A stretch of DNA of 64,000 nucleotides, taken from positions 1,426,001-1,490,000 of the forward strand of contig NZ_JBHTJW010000002.1 of NCBI RefSeq assembly GCF_042676145.1, read 5' to 3'. The stretch is from Methylophilus glucosoxydans (lineage in GTDB: Bacteria; Pseudomonadota; Gammaproteobacteria; Burkholderiales; Methylophilaceae). Every line of letters starts with the position of its first letter. Position 1 is the first letter of the stretch. Shown in pieces: positions 17,044 to 25,405 of this stretch. Both the position numbers and the translations under genes were made by a program. The notes beneath the pieces were generated by a model that saw only the letters and a list, made by a program, of their open reading frames with translations, did no database searches and was not told the origin of the DNA.

Positions 17044-17412
17044 ATGTCAACTCTCCAGGTCACTGAAATCAAGGCGTTTGTGCCTAGCAAAGACTTTGCG
17101 TTATCCAAGCAGTTTTATCTTGATTTAGGCTTCAAGATGGCCTCGGAGGGTGGCGGGGTGGCTTATTTCCACTTTGAGCATGTGAGTTTTTTGTTGCAGG
17201 ATTTTTGTGCAGAAAATCTGGCTGAAAACTTTATGATGCATTTGCTGGTCCCGGATGTGGATGCCTGGTGGCAGCAGATTGAGCAAACGGGTATCGTGCA
17301 AAAATATGGTGTCAAGCTCTGGCCGATACAGTTGCAGCCATGGGGGATGCGCGATTTTTGTCTGACAGATCCTTCTGGCGTGTTGTGGCGCATCGGCCAG
17401 AATGTGGATTAG
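17044..17412 (+). CDS. VOC (glyoxalase/bleomycin resistance) family protein
   Basis: The 122-residue protein has the paired beta-alpha-beta-beta-beta modules of the vicinal oxygen chelate fold, with typical segments VPSKDFALSKQFYLDLGF and DFCLTDPSGVLWRIGQ. Members include glyoxalase I, dioxygenases and antibiotic-binding proteins. The substrate here cannot be told. AAGGGG precedes the ATG. It lies 14 bases after the coiled-coil gene and 36 bases before the EamA gene, in the same direction. Confidence 0.85.
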   Translation: MSTLQVTEIKAFVPSKDFALSKQFYLDLGFKMASEGGGVAYFHFEHVSFLLQDFCAENLAENFMMHLLVPDVDAWWQQIEQTGIVQKYGVKLWPIQLQPWGMRDFCLTDPSGVLWRIGQNVD

Positions 17413-17448
17413 GTCGCTTTAAGTTTATATAGGACGGGGAGGGTGTAA

Positions 17449-17877
17449 ATGACGGGCGATTGGTTTTTCTGGGCGGCGCTGTCGGCCTGTTTTGCCGCCT
17501 TAACGGCAATTTTTGCCAAGGTCGGTATTCAGGGCATAGACTCAGACTTTGCAACATTGATTCGTACCGTGCTGATTACGCTGGTGCTGGCGCCCTTTGT
17601 CTGGCTGGCCGGTAAGTGGAGTAATCCCTTGAGTTTGCCGGGACGTGCCTGGCTGTTTTTGAGCTTGTCAGCGTTGGCGACGGGCGCTTCCTGGCTGTGT
17701 TACTTCCGTGCCCTGCAATTGGGTGATGCGTCGAAAGTGGCACCGGTGGATAAATTCAGTCTGGTGCTGGTTGCGCTATTTGCCTGTCTGTTTTTGGGTG
17801 AGCGCTTGTCTTTGCGCGAGTGGTTGGGCTTGGCACTGGTTGCCGCAGGCGTGTTGCTGCTGGCCTTGAAGCGTTAG
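17449..17877 (+). CDS. EamA-domain (DMT superfamily) transporter, single domain
   Basis: This 142-residue membrane protein has a single EamA domain with four to five helices instead of the ten-helix two-domain form, so it probably works as a dimer. Diagnostic stretches are AALTAIFAKVGIQGIDSDFA, YFRALQLGDASKVAPVDK and a C-terminal FLGERLSLREW. The substrate is unknown; relatives export amino acids or metabolites. It starts 36 bases after the VOC gene and may be cotranscribed. Confidence 0.87.
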   Translation: MTGDWFFWAALSACFAALTAIFAKVGIQGIDSDFATLIRTVLITLVLAPFVWLAGKWSNPLSLPGRAWLFLSLSALATGASWLCYFRALQLGDASKVAPVDKFSLVLVALFACLFLGERLSLREWLGLALVAAGVLLLALKR

Positions 17878-18023
17878 TTTTACCCAGGGCTGATAGCCCC
17901 AAATGGCTATTGCTTGCGCTGTGAATTTATTGATAAATGCATGCGGTGATCACGGCGAATGAAGCTTTTTTATGCTTGATGACGTGATGCCTAGCCAACA
18001 AACCAGCGTTGAAAGTATTCAGC

Positions 18024-18659
18024 ATGCCATCTTCACTGTCCTTTTACCGTGCTTTTGCCGTCACCCTGGCCTTGTGGCTGGCTGGATGTTGTACGCCAAA
18101 GCCGACCAGCATTACCCAGCCTATCCCCCTCAAATCTGCCGCGGAATCTAGCGTGGCTTTGCATGTCATTGGCGTTTACCAAGGCACATTGCCACCAGAG
18201 GCAGACCAGCGACCCTGGTGGGCGCAATGTCAGGCAGCCAGGGCGGCAGCGGGCAAGTTGGGGCCACTTGTGCCAGGTGAATGCGATGCGTTTTTACTGG
18301 CGGGTCGAGATCAGCGCATAGTCACTGTAAATATCACTGACGATAGCAAACCCATGATTCTCGGCCTGATGGCTTATGAGCCTGTCACCTGGCATATTCA
18401 GCTGGCGCCGGGCGTGGTGATTCAGAAAGTCATCCTGGGGGCTTATCACACGCAACGTATCGTCGGGCTGGATGAGGTGCAGGTGGACGTATACAGCTAT
18501 GACAATATTGCTTGTCCGCGCTGCACTCAAAAAGGGCACGCGCTTTATTCCTACGAACATGTCCCACTGGAAATGGAGTTAGTGGCAGGCATGCGGGCGA
18601 CTTCGTTTCAGGGCAATTATACGGGCGGCACTTACCAGATTTTTAAAGGCATGCAGTAG
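18024..18659 (+). CDS. Hypothetical lipoprotein
   Basis: The ATG at 18024 starts a signal peptide with lipobox LAGC (Cys at about 22); a TTG at 18009 would add five residues without benefit. The mature protein of about 190 residues is predicted beta-rich, with a CPRC pair near 162-165 and a Trp-rich patch (RPWWAQCQAARAA). It resembles uncharacterised periplasmic proteins that begin with a LHVIGVYQG strand. Function unknown. A 146-base gap without evident features precedes it. Confidence 0.75.
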   Translation: MPSSLSFYRAFAVTLALWLAGCCTPKPTSITQPIPLKSAAESSVALHVIGVYQGTLPPEADQRPWWAQCQAARAAAGKLGPLVPGECDAFLLAGRDQRIVTVNITDDSKPMILGLMAYEPVTWHIQLAPGVVIQKVILGAYHTQRIVGLDEVQVDVYSYDNIACPRCTQKGHALYSYEHVPLEMELVAGMRATSFQGNYTGGTYQIFKGMQ

Positions 18660-18718
18660 TCTATCCGTGCAGCCCACTTTACAATGCTGGCTTTAAGTAT
18701 TTGGGATTGGGTGACGCT

Positions 18719-18946
18719 GTGTTGCGAGGCTTAATTTACGGGTTAACCATTTTGCATTTAGGTCCAGGCTTTGCCTTTGCCGTGGTTGCATTTGGGTGCG
18801 ATGCGTCTTTTGCCGCCTTGCAAGGGGTTTGCCAGCAGGACGCATTTGCCGCCTTTATTCAGCTCACCTTGATCGCTTGGGGCGTACTGATCGCCGGACT
18901 CTTGCTTAAAATTTATATCACAAATTACTTTAATAAAAATAAATAA
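18719..18946 (+). CDS. Small hypothetical membrane protein
   Basis: This 75-residue protein starts from GTG at 18719 (a TTG at 18701 in frame is the alternative). It has two membrane helices (about 5-25 and 45-67) joined by a short loop with two cysteines (GCDASFAALQGVCQQ). The tail is positively charged (NKNK). Function unknown. An AT-rich tract follows (18947-19010). Confidence 0.55.
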   Translation: MLRGLIYGLTILHLGPGFAFAVVAFGCDASFAALQGVCQQDAFAAFIQLTLIAWGVLIAGLLLKIYITNYFNKNK

Positions 18947-19033
18947 TATATTGTTTAAAAATAACTTTTAATTTTATTTTTAAACTTTTTTAGCAAAGGC
19001 TACTCGAAAAAATAAACTAATAGGGAGCCTTCA

Positions 19034-20329
19034 TTGCATTATTCACTCACAAGCGCGAGCCGTGCCTCGCGCGTATCTTTGATTCATGTTGTCTTTGTTT
19101 TGTTGTTGTCCGGGTGGTTGGGCCAGGTGCAGGCAGAGGATGCGACAGTGCCCAAGTTATTGCTCTCCGGCAGTGATGCTGCCCAAGCCGACAAAGAGGC
19201 AAAGCAGGAGCCGGAGACACCAAAGATTGTGTCCGTGTTTGGGACGCAAGCCCTCAAAGAGTATAAATTACCATTTGAGGATCAATACCCGACTGGCCCG
19301 TTTGAGCGCCTGGATAAAAAACTATTCCTGTTTATCAGCAAGTGTGGCGAGGTTTATTTTGTTCGCCAGAATGAAACCATGGAGCTTGTGAAGCCGGGCA
19401 AGCCGCTGGCGAAGTTTATTCCGGGTGAAGAAACTTCTGCCGATGAAAGTAGCAGTAAATCGCTGGTGTATTGCCGTGAACTGTCGGGTGTCAAGGATTC
19501 ATTACTGGTGGGTAAGACCCTGTATGTGGCTTATACCGCCTGGGATCAGGCCAATAACGGCGTACGACTGGCTGTCAGCGAATTTGAGGTCGACGTAGAG
19601 AACAGCGAAGTCAGTTTTAACCGCGAAATTTATATTAGCCGGCCGGCGATGAAAGAGCCGATACTCGGACATCAGGTGGGTGGCAAACTGGCGCTGGGCG
19701 AAAACGAGCGGACCTTGTACCTGAGCATAGGCGATTTTTCCAAACCGGACCGTGTGCAGGACAAGACCACCTCGGTTGGCAAAGTGATTCGTATAGACTT
19801 GCAGCGCTTGAATGCAGAGGTGTATGCCAGTGGTTTCCGCTCCCCCTCTGGCGGCTTGTATTTTGACCGCGACAGCAATGAGTTATGGTTGACGGATCAT
19901 GGCCCCAGGGGCGGCGACGAAATCAACCTGATCAAACGCGGCAAAAATTATGGCTGGCCGATTGTCAGTTATGGCACTATTTACGAGCGCGACGGTATGA
20001 GTGGCTATTATGGCAACAAGTTTAACAGCCACGAAGGCTATGAAAAACCGGCCATGACGTTTGTACCTTCCATCGGCATCGGCCCGCTAGTGAAGTATCC
20101 GGCCACTGGCCGCAATGATTTTTGGGACCATGATTTGTTTGTGGCTGGCATGGGTAATACTACGCTGTATCGCGTGCGCAAGGAGGGCACGACCCTGGTG
20201 TATGCCGAACCTGTGTTAAGTGGATACCGGATTCGTGCCATCCAAATTGACCAGAATGGGACGTTTTATCTTAAAACCGACCACAATCAATTACTGATTT
20301 CCGAGCAGGAGCCGCCTGAGTCCAAATAG
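19034..20329 (+). CDS. PQQ-dependent sugar dehydrogenase-like protein (GSDH family)
   Basis: The protein has 431 residues from a TTG start, with AGGGAG six bases upstream. A signal peptide (to about residue 35, VQA/ED) indicates periplasmic location. The C-terminal half matches the glucose/sorbosone dehydrogenase beta-propeller: GFRSPSGGLYFD, LWLTDHGPRGGDEINL and GKNYGWP. Relatives oxidise aldose sugars with PQQ, a cofactor expected in a methylotroph. The region between the signal and the propeller is charged and less typical. Substrate not predictable; some members have lost activity. Confidence 0.82.
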   Translation: MHYSLTSASRASRVSLIHVVFVLLLSGWLGQVQAEDATVPKLLLSGSDAAQADKEAKQEPETPKIVSVFGTQALKEYKLPFEDQYPTGPFERLDKKLFLFISKCGEVYFVRQNETMELVKPGKPLAKFIPGEETSADESSSKSLVYCRELSGVKDSLLVGKTLYVAYTAWDQANNGVRLAVSEFEVDVENSEVSFNREIYISRPAMKEPILGHQVGGKLALGENERTLYLSIGDFSKPDRVQDKTTSVGKVIRIDLQRLNAEVYASGFRSPSGGLYFDRDSNELWLTDHGPRGGDEINLIKRGKNYGWPIVSYGTIYERDGMSGYYGNKFNSHEGYEKPAMTFVPSIGIGPLVKYPATGRNDFWDHDLFVAGMGNTTLYRVRKEGTTLVYAEPVLSGYRIRAIQIDQNGTFYLKTDHNQLLISEQEPPESK

Positions 20330-20420
20330 CACGGACCAGGGAAACCAGGAGGGGCAAAATGATAGCGGTGACGAGCTATAAACATCGTGGGTGCTATGCA
20401 GTGGATGGTGAGGTGAGCGC

Positions 20421-20801
20421 ATGTTCAAATCAGCGCTCATGATTACGGCCATGATAGGTGCCCTGTTGGCAGTTGGCTTTGAGCTATATGCTGCGCGCGG
20501 ATTTGCTTTTTTGGAAAGCGCGAGCGGTTTGCTGATCACTTTATGGACGATAATCCCTTATCTGACGCTGCATGCAGGCTATTATTTTTTTGAGCATCCG
20601 CGCATACAAAAACAATGGTTGAGCTTTAGCGTGATTGAAGTGGCTGTCGTCGCCTGGCTATATTTCCAGACTGTGGTCATGTATCCCGATGCGCAGGGCG
20701 GCCTGATTTTCCTGTTTTTGCCCGTCTGGCAGGGGACACTAAATATGCTGGTTGGCATGCTGCTGTACTGGCGTCAATCGCGCTTAAATCGGCTCCCTTA
20801 A
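20421..20801 (+). CDS. Hypothetical four-helix membrane protein
   Basis: This 126-residue protein has four predicted helices (about 5-23, 33-55, 66-86, 93-113) and a conserved-looking WTIIPYLTLHAGYYFFE segment. GAGGTGA lies just before the ATG. No family function is known. It lies 38 bases before the next hypothetical membrane gene in the same direction. Confidence 0.75.
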   Translation: MFKSALMITAMIGALLAVGFELYAARGFAFLESASGLLITLWTIIPYLTLHAGYYFFEHPRIQKQWLSFSVIEVAVVAWLYFQTVVMYPDAQGGLIFLFLPVWQGTLNMLVGMLLYWRQSRLNRLP

Positions 20802-20839
20802 CCCGGTATCTTTTCATTCTTTGCGCAATTTCCTGCCCT

Positions 20840-21277
20840 ATGCCTAAATTTATCGTGGATTGTTTGCGCTATCTGTGGGCCGCACCTAATACCGTACTTG
20901 GATTGCTCTTTGCCAGCCTGCTCATGCTGACGGGCGCGCGAATGCAACAAGTGGAGGGCGTGTTGGAAGTCTCTGGCGGTTGGCTGGCCAGCCGCTTGGC
21001 CCGGTATAGCGGCTTTGCTGCGATAACATTCGGTCACGTGGTGCTTGGCTATTCCGCGCATGCTTTGCAGCAGTTGCGCGTACATGAGCATACGCATGTG
21101 CGGCAAGCTGAATGCTGGGGCCTGTTTTTTATTCCGGCCTATTTGCTGGCTGGACTGTGGCAGCTGTTACGCGGACGCCATGTCTATCACGATCATCCGT
21201 TTGAAAAGGCAGCCGTGGCCGCTGAATGCCGTCACTTTAAGCGCTTGCCGCAGGCGGTGATCACGAATGGGCAATAA
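20840..21277 (+). CDS. Small membrane protein with an HExxH motif
   Basis: This 145-residue protein has hydrophobic segments at about 12-32 and 94-112. Between them lies VHEHTHVRQAE (about 74-84), an HExxH zinc-protease-like signature followed by Arg-Gln and a Glu. The later H and D residues (YHDHPFEKAA) could supply further ligands. It may be a very small membrane metallopeptidase, but no characterised family was recognised. A strong bidirectional terminator follows at once. Confidence 0.72.
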   Translation: MPKFIVDCLRYLWAAPNTVLGLLFASLLMLTGARMQQVEGVLEVSGGWLASRLARYSGFAAITFGHVVLGYSAHALQQLRVHEHTHVRQAECWGLFFIPAYLLAGLWQLLRGRHVYHDHPFEKAAVAAECRHFKRLPQAVITNGQ

Positions 21278-21278
21278 A

Positions 21279-21304
21279 AAACGCCAGCAGACTGGCGTTT
21301 TTTT
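21279..21304. terminator. Bidirectional intrinsic terminator
   Basis: The stem ACGCCAG/CTGGCGT (21281-21287, 21292-21298) is flanked by A and T runs. It lies between the HExxH gene and the end of the convergent bamD gene and can serve both. Confidence 0.88.
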
Positions 21305-21320
21305 AGAGGATGGAAGGCGC

Positions 21321-22154
21321 TTAATACAAGCTTTCCCAGAATTTCCACCAGACTTTTTCTTCTTCCTGAACCTTACCGGCAATCATAGGATTATCAGGAT
21401 AGTTGGTTTTTAAAACACGCAGCGCTTCATTTTTCAGATCTGTCATGTCCATGGCATCGTAAGCACTGATCTCCATGACCAGCGCATCTTCGATGGCGCT
21501 GGAATTGGGATAGGTCTCAAGCACATAGCGAGCACGGTTGAGTGCGGCCACATAGGCTTTGCGTTGCATGTAATAACGCGCGACATGCATTTCGTGCAGT
21601 GCCAGTGTGTTGACCAGGTAAATCATGCGCTGGGTGGCGTCGTTTTTATAGCGGCTGGTAGGGAACCGTTCAACCAGTTCTTTAAAAGCGTTAAACGAAA
21701 TACGCAGAGTTTTGGGGTCGCGGTCGTTAATTTCTTGCTTGGTATATTTTTCAATGACGCCGCGCTCGTTAAAGGTGGCCAGGCCCTTGAGATAGTAGGC
21801 GTAATCGAGGTTGGGGTGATTAGGGTGGAGCTTGATAAAGCGGTCTATCGCAGACAGGCAAAGAATCGGTTCTGATTTTTTGTAGTAGGCATAAGCAACT
21901 TCGAGTTGGGACTGTGTCGCATACGCACCATGCGGATAACGTGCCTCCAGCTTCTGGAAGTACTCAATCGCCTTGTCATAGTTACGGTCAACCATTTTTT
22001 CCTGGCCCGTGGCATAAAGGCGTTGTTCGCTCCAGCCTTTGGTTTCGTCAGGGGGATTCGGATTGCCGAAAATGGCACAGGCACTCAAGGCCAGCGCGCC
22101 GATCAAAATAAAAGCACGCGTGAACAGGGTGTTAAGCGGTAAAATGCGAAGCAT
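21321..22154 (-). CDS. bamD: Outer membrane assembly lipoprotein BamD (ComL)
   Basis: BamD is the essential lipoprotein of the BAM complex that inserts beta-barrel proteins. The signal peptide ends in the lipobox LSAC (Cys at about 26). TPR-like helices follow (LYATGQEKMVDRNYDKAIEY, YLKGLATFNERG, FNAFKELVERFPTSRY), ending in a charged helix. The 277-residue length is normal. It diverges from rluD, as in many Proteobacteria, with a 60-base shared promoter region. Confidence 0.96.
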   Translation of the reverse strand: MLRILPLNTLFTRAFILIGALALSACAIFGNPNPPDETKGWSEQRLYATGQEKMVDRNYDKAIEYFQKLEARYPHGAYATQSQLEVAYAYYKKSEPILCLSAIDRFIKLHPNHPNLDYAYYLKGLATFNERGVIEKYTKQEINDRDPKTLRISFNAFKELVERFPTSRYKNDATQRMIYLVNTLALHEMHVARYYMQRKAYVAALNRARYVLETYPNSSAIEDALVMEISAYDAMDMTDLKNEALRVLKTNYPDNPMIAGKVQEEEKVWWKFWESLY

Positions 22155-22215
22155 GTTGATTTATGTTGTTTTATCAAGGGAACTCAAAGCATTATAACTG
22201 ATGCTGTTTGAAAAT

Positions 22216-23331
22216 ATGAAAGAAAGCACCTCCTTACAGCTGGTCGTCCCTAGCAACCTTGGCGGGCAGCGCCTGGACCTGGCCTTGCAGCAGATGTTGC
22301 CAGACCATTCTCGCAGCCGCCTGCAAGCCTGGATTAAAGAAGGTCTGGTCTTGCTCGATGGTAAGGCGCCCACGGCCAAAACCAAGGTATGGGGAGGCGA
22401 GCGACTGGTAGTGACTCCCCCTAAAAATGCGCAGGACAATGCGTTTGAGCCAGAAGACATTGCACTGGATGTCGTATACGAAGACGATGCGCTGATCATT
22501 ATTAACAAGCCTGCTGGTCTGGTAGTGCATCCGGCGGCCGGCAACTGGAGCGGCACCTTGCTCAATGCTTTGTTGTTTCACTGGCCGGCGCTCAAAGAGG
22601 TGCCACGTGCCGGTATTGTGCACCGGCTGGACAAGGATACCAGCGGTTTGCTGGTGGTTGCGAAAACGCTGGAAGCACAGACCAGCCTGGTGCGTCAATT
22701 GCAGGCGCGCACGGTTAAACGTGAGTACCGGGCCATCGTTTGGGGCCAGTTGTGGCGTAATGGTAAGGTGGATCAGCCGATAGGCCGCCATCCGCACCAC
22801 AGAACCAAAATGGCGGTGGTGCGACGAGGTAAAACCGCCATCACGCATTACGAGATCCTTGAGCGGTTTGGCACCAATACCTATTTGCGCTGCAACCTGG
22901 AAACCGGTCGTACCCACCAGATCCGCGTGCATTTGCAGCATCTGAAAGCGCCTATGGTCGGTGATCCGCTGTATGGCATAGGCAATATTATTCCGCACAA
23001 GATGATGACGCCGGAATTGCGTGAGGTCATCGGCAATTTCAAGCGTCAGGCCTTGCATGCGATCAAGCTCGGCTTGATTCATCCGGTGACGAATGCGCCC
23101 ATGGAATGGCAGATTGAGCTTGCTGATGACATGCGTGAACTATTAGACGCTATGCGCACGACCGACTTGCCCGATGAGCCGCTGGCGCCTGTCGATTTCA
23201 ATGTGGATGAAAACGGCTTGTTCATTGGTGAAGATGACGAAGACTGGGGCGATGAAGATTTTGACGAAGATCTCGATGCTGAGCTGGATGAGGATGCCTG
23301 GGATGAAGAAGGCGAAGAGGATGAGGCATAA
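22216..23331 (+). CDS. rluD: 23S rRNA pseudouridine(1911/1915/1917) synthase with acidic tail
   Basis: RluD isomerises three uridines in helix 69 of 23S rRNA. It has an N-terminal S4-like domain (LGGQRLDLALQQMLPDHSRS) and a catalytic domain with D139 in HRLDKDTSGLL. The ATG at 22216 is chosen. An earlier ATG at 22201 lies only two bases after a TATAAC -10-like box. The C-terminal 30-odd residues are almost entirely Asp and Glu, an extension not found in E. coli RluD. The TAA overlaps the pgeF ATG by one base. Confidence 0.94.
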   Translation: MKESTSLQLVVPSNLGGQRLDLALQQMLPDHSRSRLQAWIKEGLVLLDGKAPTAKTKVWGGERLVVTPPKNAQDNAFEPEDIALDVVYEDDALIIINKPAGLVVHPAAGNWSGTLLNALLFHWPALKEVPRAGIVHRLDKDTSGLLVVAKTLEAQTSLVRQLQARTVKREYRAIVWGQLWRNGKVDQPIGRHPHHRTKMAVVRRGKTAITHYEILERFGTNTYLRCNLETGRTHQIRVHLQHLKAPMVGDPLYGIGNIIPHKMMTPELREVIGNFKRQALHAIKLGLIHPVTNAPMEWQIELADDMRELLDAMRTTDLPDEPLAPVDFNVDENGLFIGEDDEDWGDEDFDEDLDAELDEDAWDEEGEEDEA

Positions 23332-24059
23332 TGGCTGATTTGCCTGTTATTTTGCCTGATTGGCCCGCGCCTGCTTGCGTGAAGGCTTTGCAAACCACAC
23401 GTCTTGGCGGTGTTAGTCAGGGCAGCTATGCCAGTCTGAACCTGGGGGATCATGTGAAGGATTTGCCTCAGCATGTGGCGGCCAACAGACAATTACTGAG
23501 TCCTTATTTGCCGAGTGAGCCGGTGTGGCTTAACCAGGTGCATGGGGTGCGCGTAATTGATGCTGCGTTATCTTCATGTCTGGAAAGCGCAGATGCCAGT
23601 TTTAGCACCCGCAAACAGGTGGTCTGCGTCACCATGACCGCCGATTGCCTGCCAGTATTACTCTGTGATCAGGCGGGGAGTGTGGTGGCGGCTGTGCATG
23701 CTGGTTGGCGCAGTTTGTGTGACGGGGTGATAGAAGCGACGGTAAAAGCCATGCCGGTTGAGCCCGCCACGCTCATGGCCTGGTTAGGTCCGGCCATTGG
23801 CCCGCAAGCGTTTGAAGTGGGGAGTGAAGTGCGCGCGCAATTTATGGCGCAAGATGCGCAGGCAGAACATGCATTTCAGGCGCATGGTGAAAAATGGCTG
23901 GGAGACTTGTATGCGATTGCGCGACAACGGCTTTCCAGGCTAGGAGTGACGCAGGTCTATGGCGGTGGACGCTGTACTTATGGTGAGCCAGAGACGTTTT
24001 TCAGCTTTAGGCGTGATGGCGATACCGGGCGTATGGCCAGCTTGATTTGGCTGGAGTAG
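23331..24059 (+). CDS. pgeF: Peptidoglycan editing factor / purine nucleoside phosphorylase (multicopper oxidase-like fold)
   Basis: PgeF (YfiH, DUF152, laccase-domain family) removes wrongly incorporated amino acids from UDP-MurNAc precursors. Relatives also phosphorolyse purine nucleosides. The 242-residue protein shows the conserved TADCLPVLLCD, AAVHAGWRSLCDGV and GPAIGPQAFEVG motifs with the zinc-binding His and Cys. It is translationally coupled to rluD (ATG overlaps the TAA), a common bacterial pair. Confidence 0.94.
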   Translation: MADLPVILPDWPAPACVKALQTTRLGGVSQGSYASLNLGDHVKDLPQHVAANRQLLSPYLPSEPVWLNQVHGVRVIDAALSSCLESADASFSTRKQVVCVTMTADCLPVLLCDQAGSVVAAVHAGWRSLCDGVIEATVKAMPVEPATLMAWLGPAIGPQAFEVGSEVRAQFMAQDAQAEHAFQAHGEKWLGDLYAIARQRLSRLGVTQVYGGGRCTYGEPETFFSFRRDGDTGRMASLIWLE

Positions 24060-24217
24060 TGTATTTCGCCATAGTGGATGCAGCGTCAGGCACGAACGTA
24101 TTGGATCCTCACGAGGATTGATACGCTGGATTATGTGAATATTGCGCTATTGCAAGCTGGTTGATAGAGATTGATCTCTGAGTGCTCTCTGGCTCAACCC
24201 AATATATTATTTAAATA

Positions 24218-24883
24218 ATGAAAAAACATCTGATTTTTGACCTCGATGGCACGCTCATCGATTCCGCACCCAGTATTCTGCATTGTTTTGAGTTGGCTTT
24301 TCGTTCGACCAATACGCCACTCAGGATGGCGTTAGGCAATGAGGTGATTGGCCCGCCGCTCATGGAAACGCTTAAACGGCTGTCTGGCAGCGAAGATGCG
24401 GCTGTGTTGAATACCTTGGCCGCAGCTTTCAAGCAGCATTATGACAGCACGGGTTATCAGCAGTCAGTGGTATTTGATGGTGTTCCGGCCATGCTGCAGC
24501 AACTCAAGGCAGAGGGCTATGCGCTGTATATTGCGACCAATAAACGCTTTGATCCGACTGAAAAAATCATGGCCTATCTGGGCTGGCAGGACTTTTTTGC
24601 GGGCGTCTATGCACTGGATTATTTCAGCCCGGCATTGAAGTCTAAGGCGCATATGATAGGGCGCGTGGTCGCCGAGCATGATTTAAAAATTCAGGATTGC
24701 CTCTATATCGGCGACCGTCTTGAAGATGGCCAGTCGGCCGAGGCCAACCTGATGGACTTCGTGCTGGTGACCTGGGGCTATGCCGGCGATGTGGCCTTGC
24801 GTCAACCGCATTGGCAGTGCTGCGACGCTGTGCCTGACTTGCCTGCCCTGGTGGCCGGGCTATGCGTGGATAATGCCTTATGA
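24218..24883 (+). CDS. HAD hydrolase, phosphoglycolate phosphatase-like
   Basis: This is a 221-residue HAD phosphatase with nucleophile D8 (IFDLDGTLIDS), motif II in ATNKRFDPT, motif III lysine in the LKSKAHMI region and motif IV CLYIGDRLEDG. The cap is alpha-helical as in Gph/PpaX. The substrate is not certain; a second gph gene lies at 42.98 kb. The 158-base gap before it holds nothing recognised. The stop overlaps the start of the next gene by four bases. Confidence 0.88.
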   Translation: MKKHLIFDLDGTLIDSAPSILHCFELAFRSTNTPLRMALGNEVIGPPLMETLKRLSGSEDAAVLNTLAAAFKQHYDSTGYQQSVVFDGVPAMLQQLKAEGYALYIATNKRFDPTEKIMAYLGWQDFFAGVYALDYFSPALKSKAHMIGRVVAEHDLKIQDCLYIGDRLEDGQSAEANLMDFVLVTWGYAGDVALRQPHWQCCDAVPDLPALVAGLCVDNAL

Positions 24884-25308
24884 TGAAAAGATTGCGCGCC
24901 AGACGGCACCCGGCAAATACACCGGGGGAGGTGAGTGCTACGCGTAGTACATTGCGCGCCTGGCCACAAATGGTATTGTTCGCGGTGGCTTTGCTTTGCT
25001 TGTTTTTACTGGGGCAGCATTTCCATTGGGATACGCGGGTACTGGCGGCGGTCACACTGTTGTTCGGCCTGTTGTCAGGGTTGCTGGTGTGGCTGGTCGG
25101 CGTGATCGGTCTGGTGCCATTGATTGGCCCCTTCATTGTCAAGGTGCTCAGCTTTGGCTTTATCTGGCTGCTCAATGCCGTAGGTTACCTGATGTCTTAC
25201 ATTGCCATTCGTCGTGGTTACTCACGGGATGTGTTGACCTACCGCGGATTGACCATGGCCTTGCTGATCGGCATTGTGATTGGCTACATCATTGCGCAGT
25301 TTATTTGA
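24880..25308 (+). CDS. Hypothetical membrane protein
   Basis: This 142-residue protein has a basic N-terminus (MMKRLRARRH) and about four helices (35-50, 55-80, 85-110, 122-140). It overlaps the HAD gene by four bases (ATGA), so the two are probably coexpressed. No family was recognised. A frame-shifted plus-strand frame across the same region (24996-25379) is a shadow. Confidence 0.75.
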   Translation: MMKRLRARRHPANTPGEVSATRSTLRAWPQMVLFAVALLCLFLLGQHFHWDTRVLAAVTLLFGLLSGLLVWLVGVIGLVPLIGPFIVKVLSFGFIWLLNAVGYLMSYIAIRRGYSRDVLTYRGLTMALLIGIVIGYIIAQFI

Positions 25309-25374
25309 GTCAGGTGACCTGGCATCTGCACGCGTTAACTAATTGTTTATGCTTTGTTTTTTTGATAACTCACG

Positions 25375-25380
25375 TATAAT
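25375..25380 (+). promoter_or_regulatory. Consensus -10 box upstream of the ZIP transporter gene
   Basis: A perfect TATAAT lies 25 bases before the ATG. The -35 partner is weak (TTTGTT at 16-17 bases). No Zur-type inverted repeat was noticed around it. Confidence 0.5.
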
Positions 25381-25405
25381 GCGCGGCTTCCTTTAATCAC
25401 TCGGC

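Noticed and set aside
22234..23082. 282-codon minus-strand frame opposite rluD
   Set aside because: Shadow of rluD; no ribosome binding site or recognisable family.
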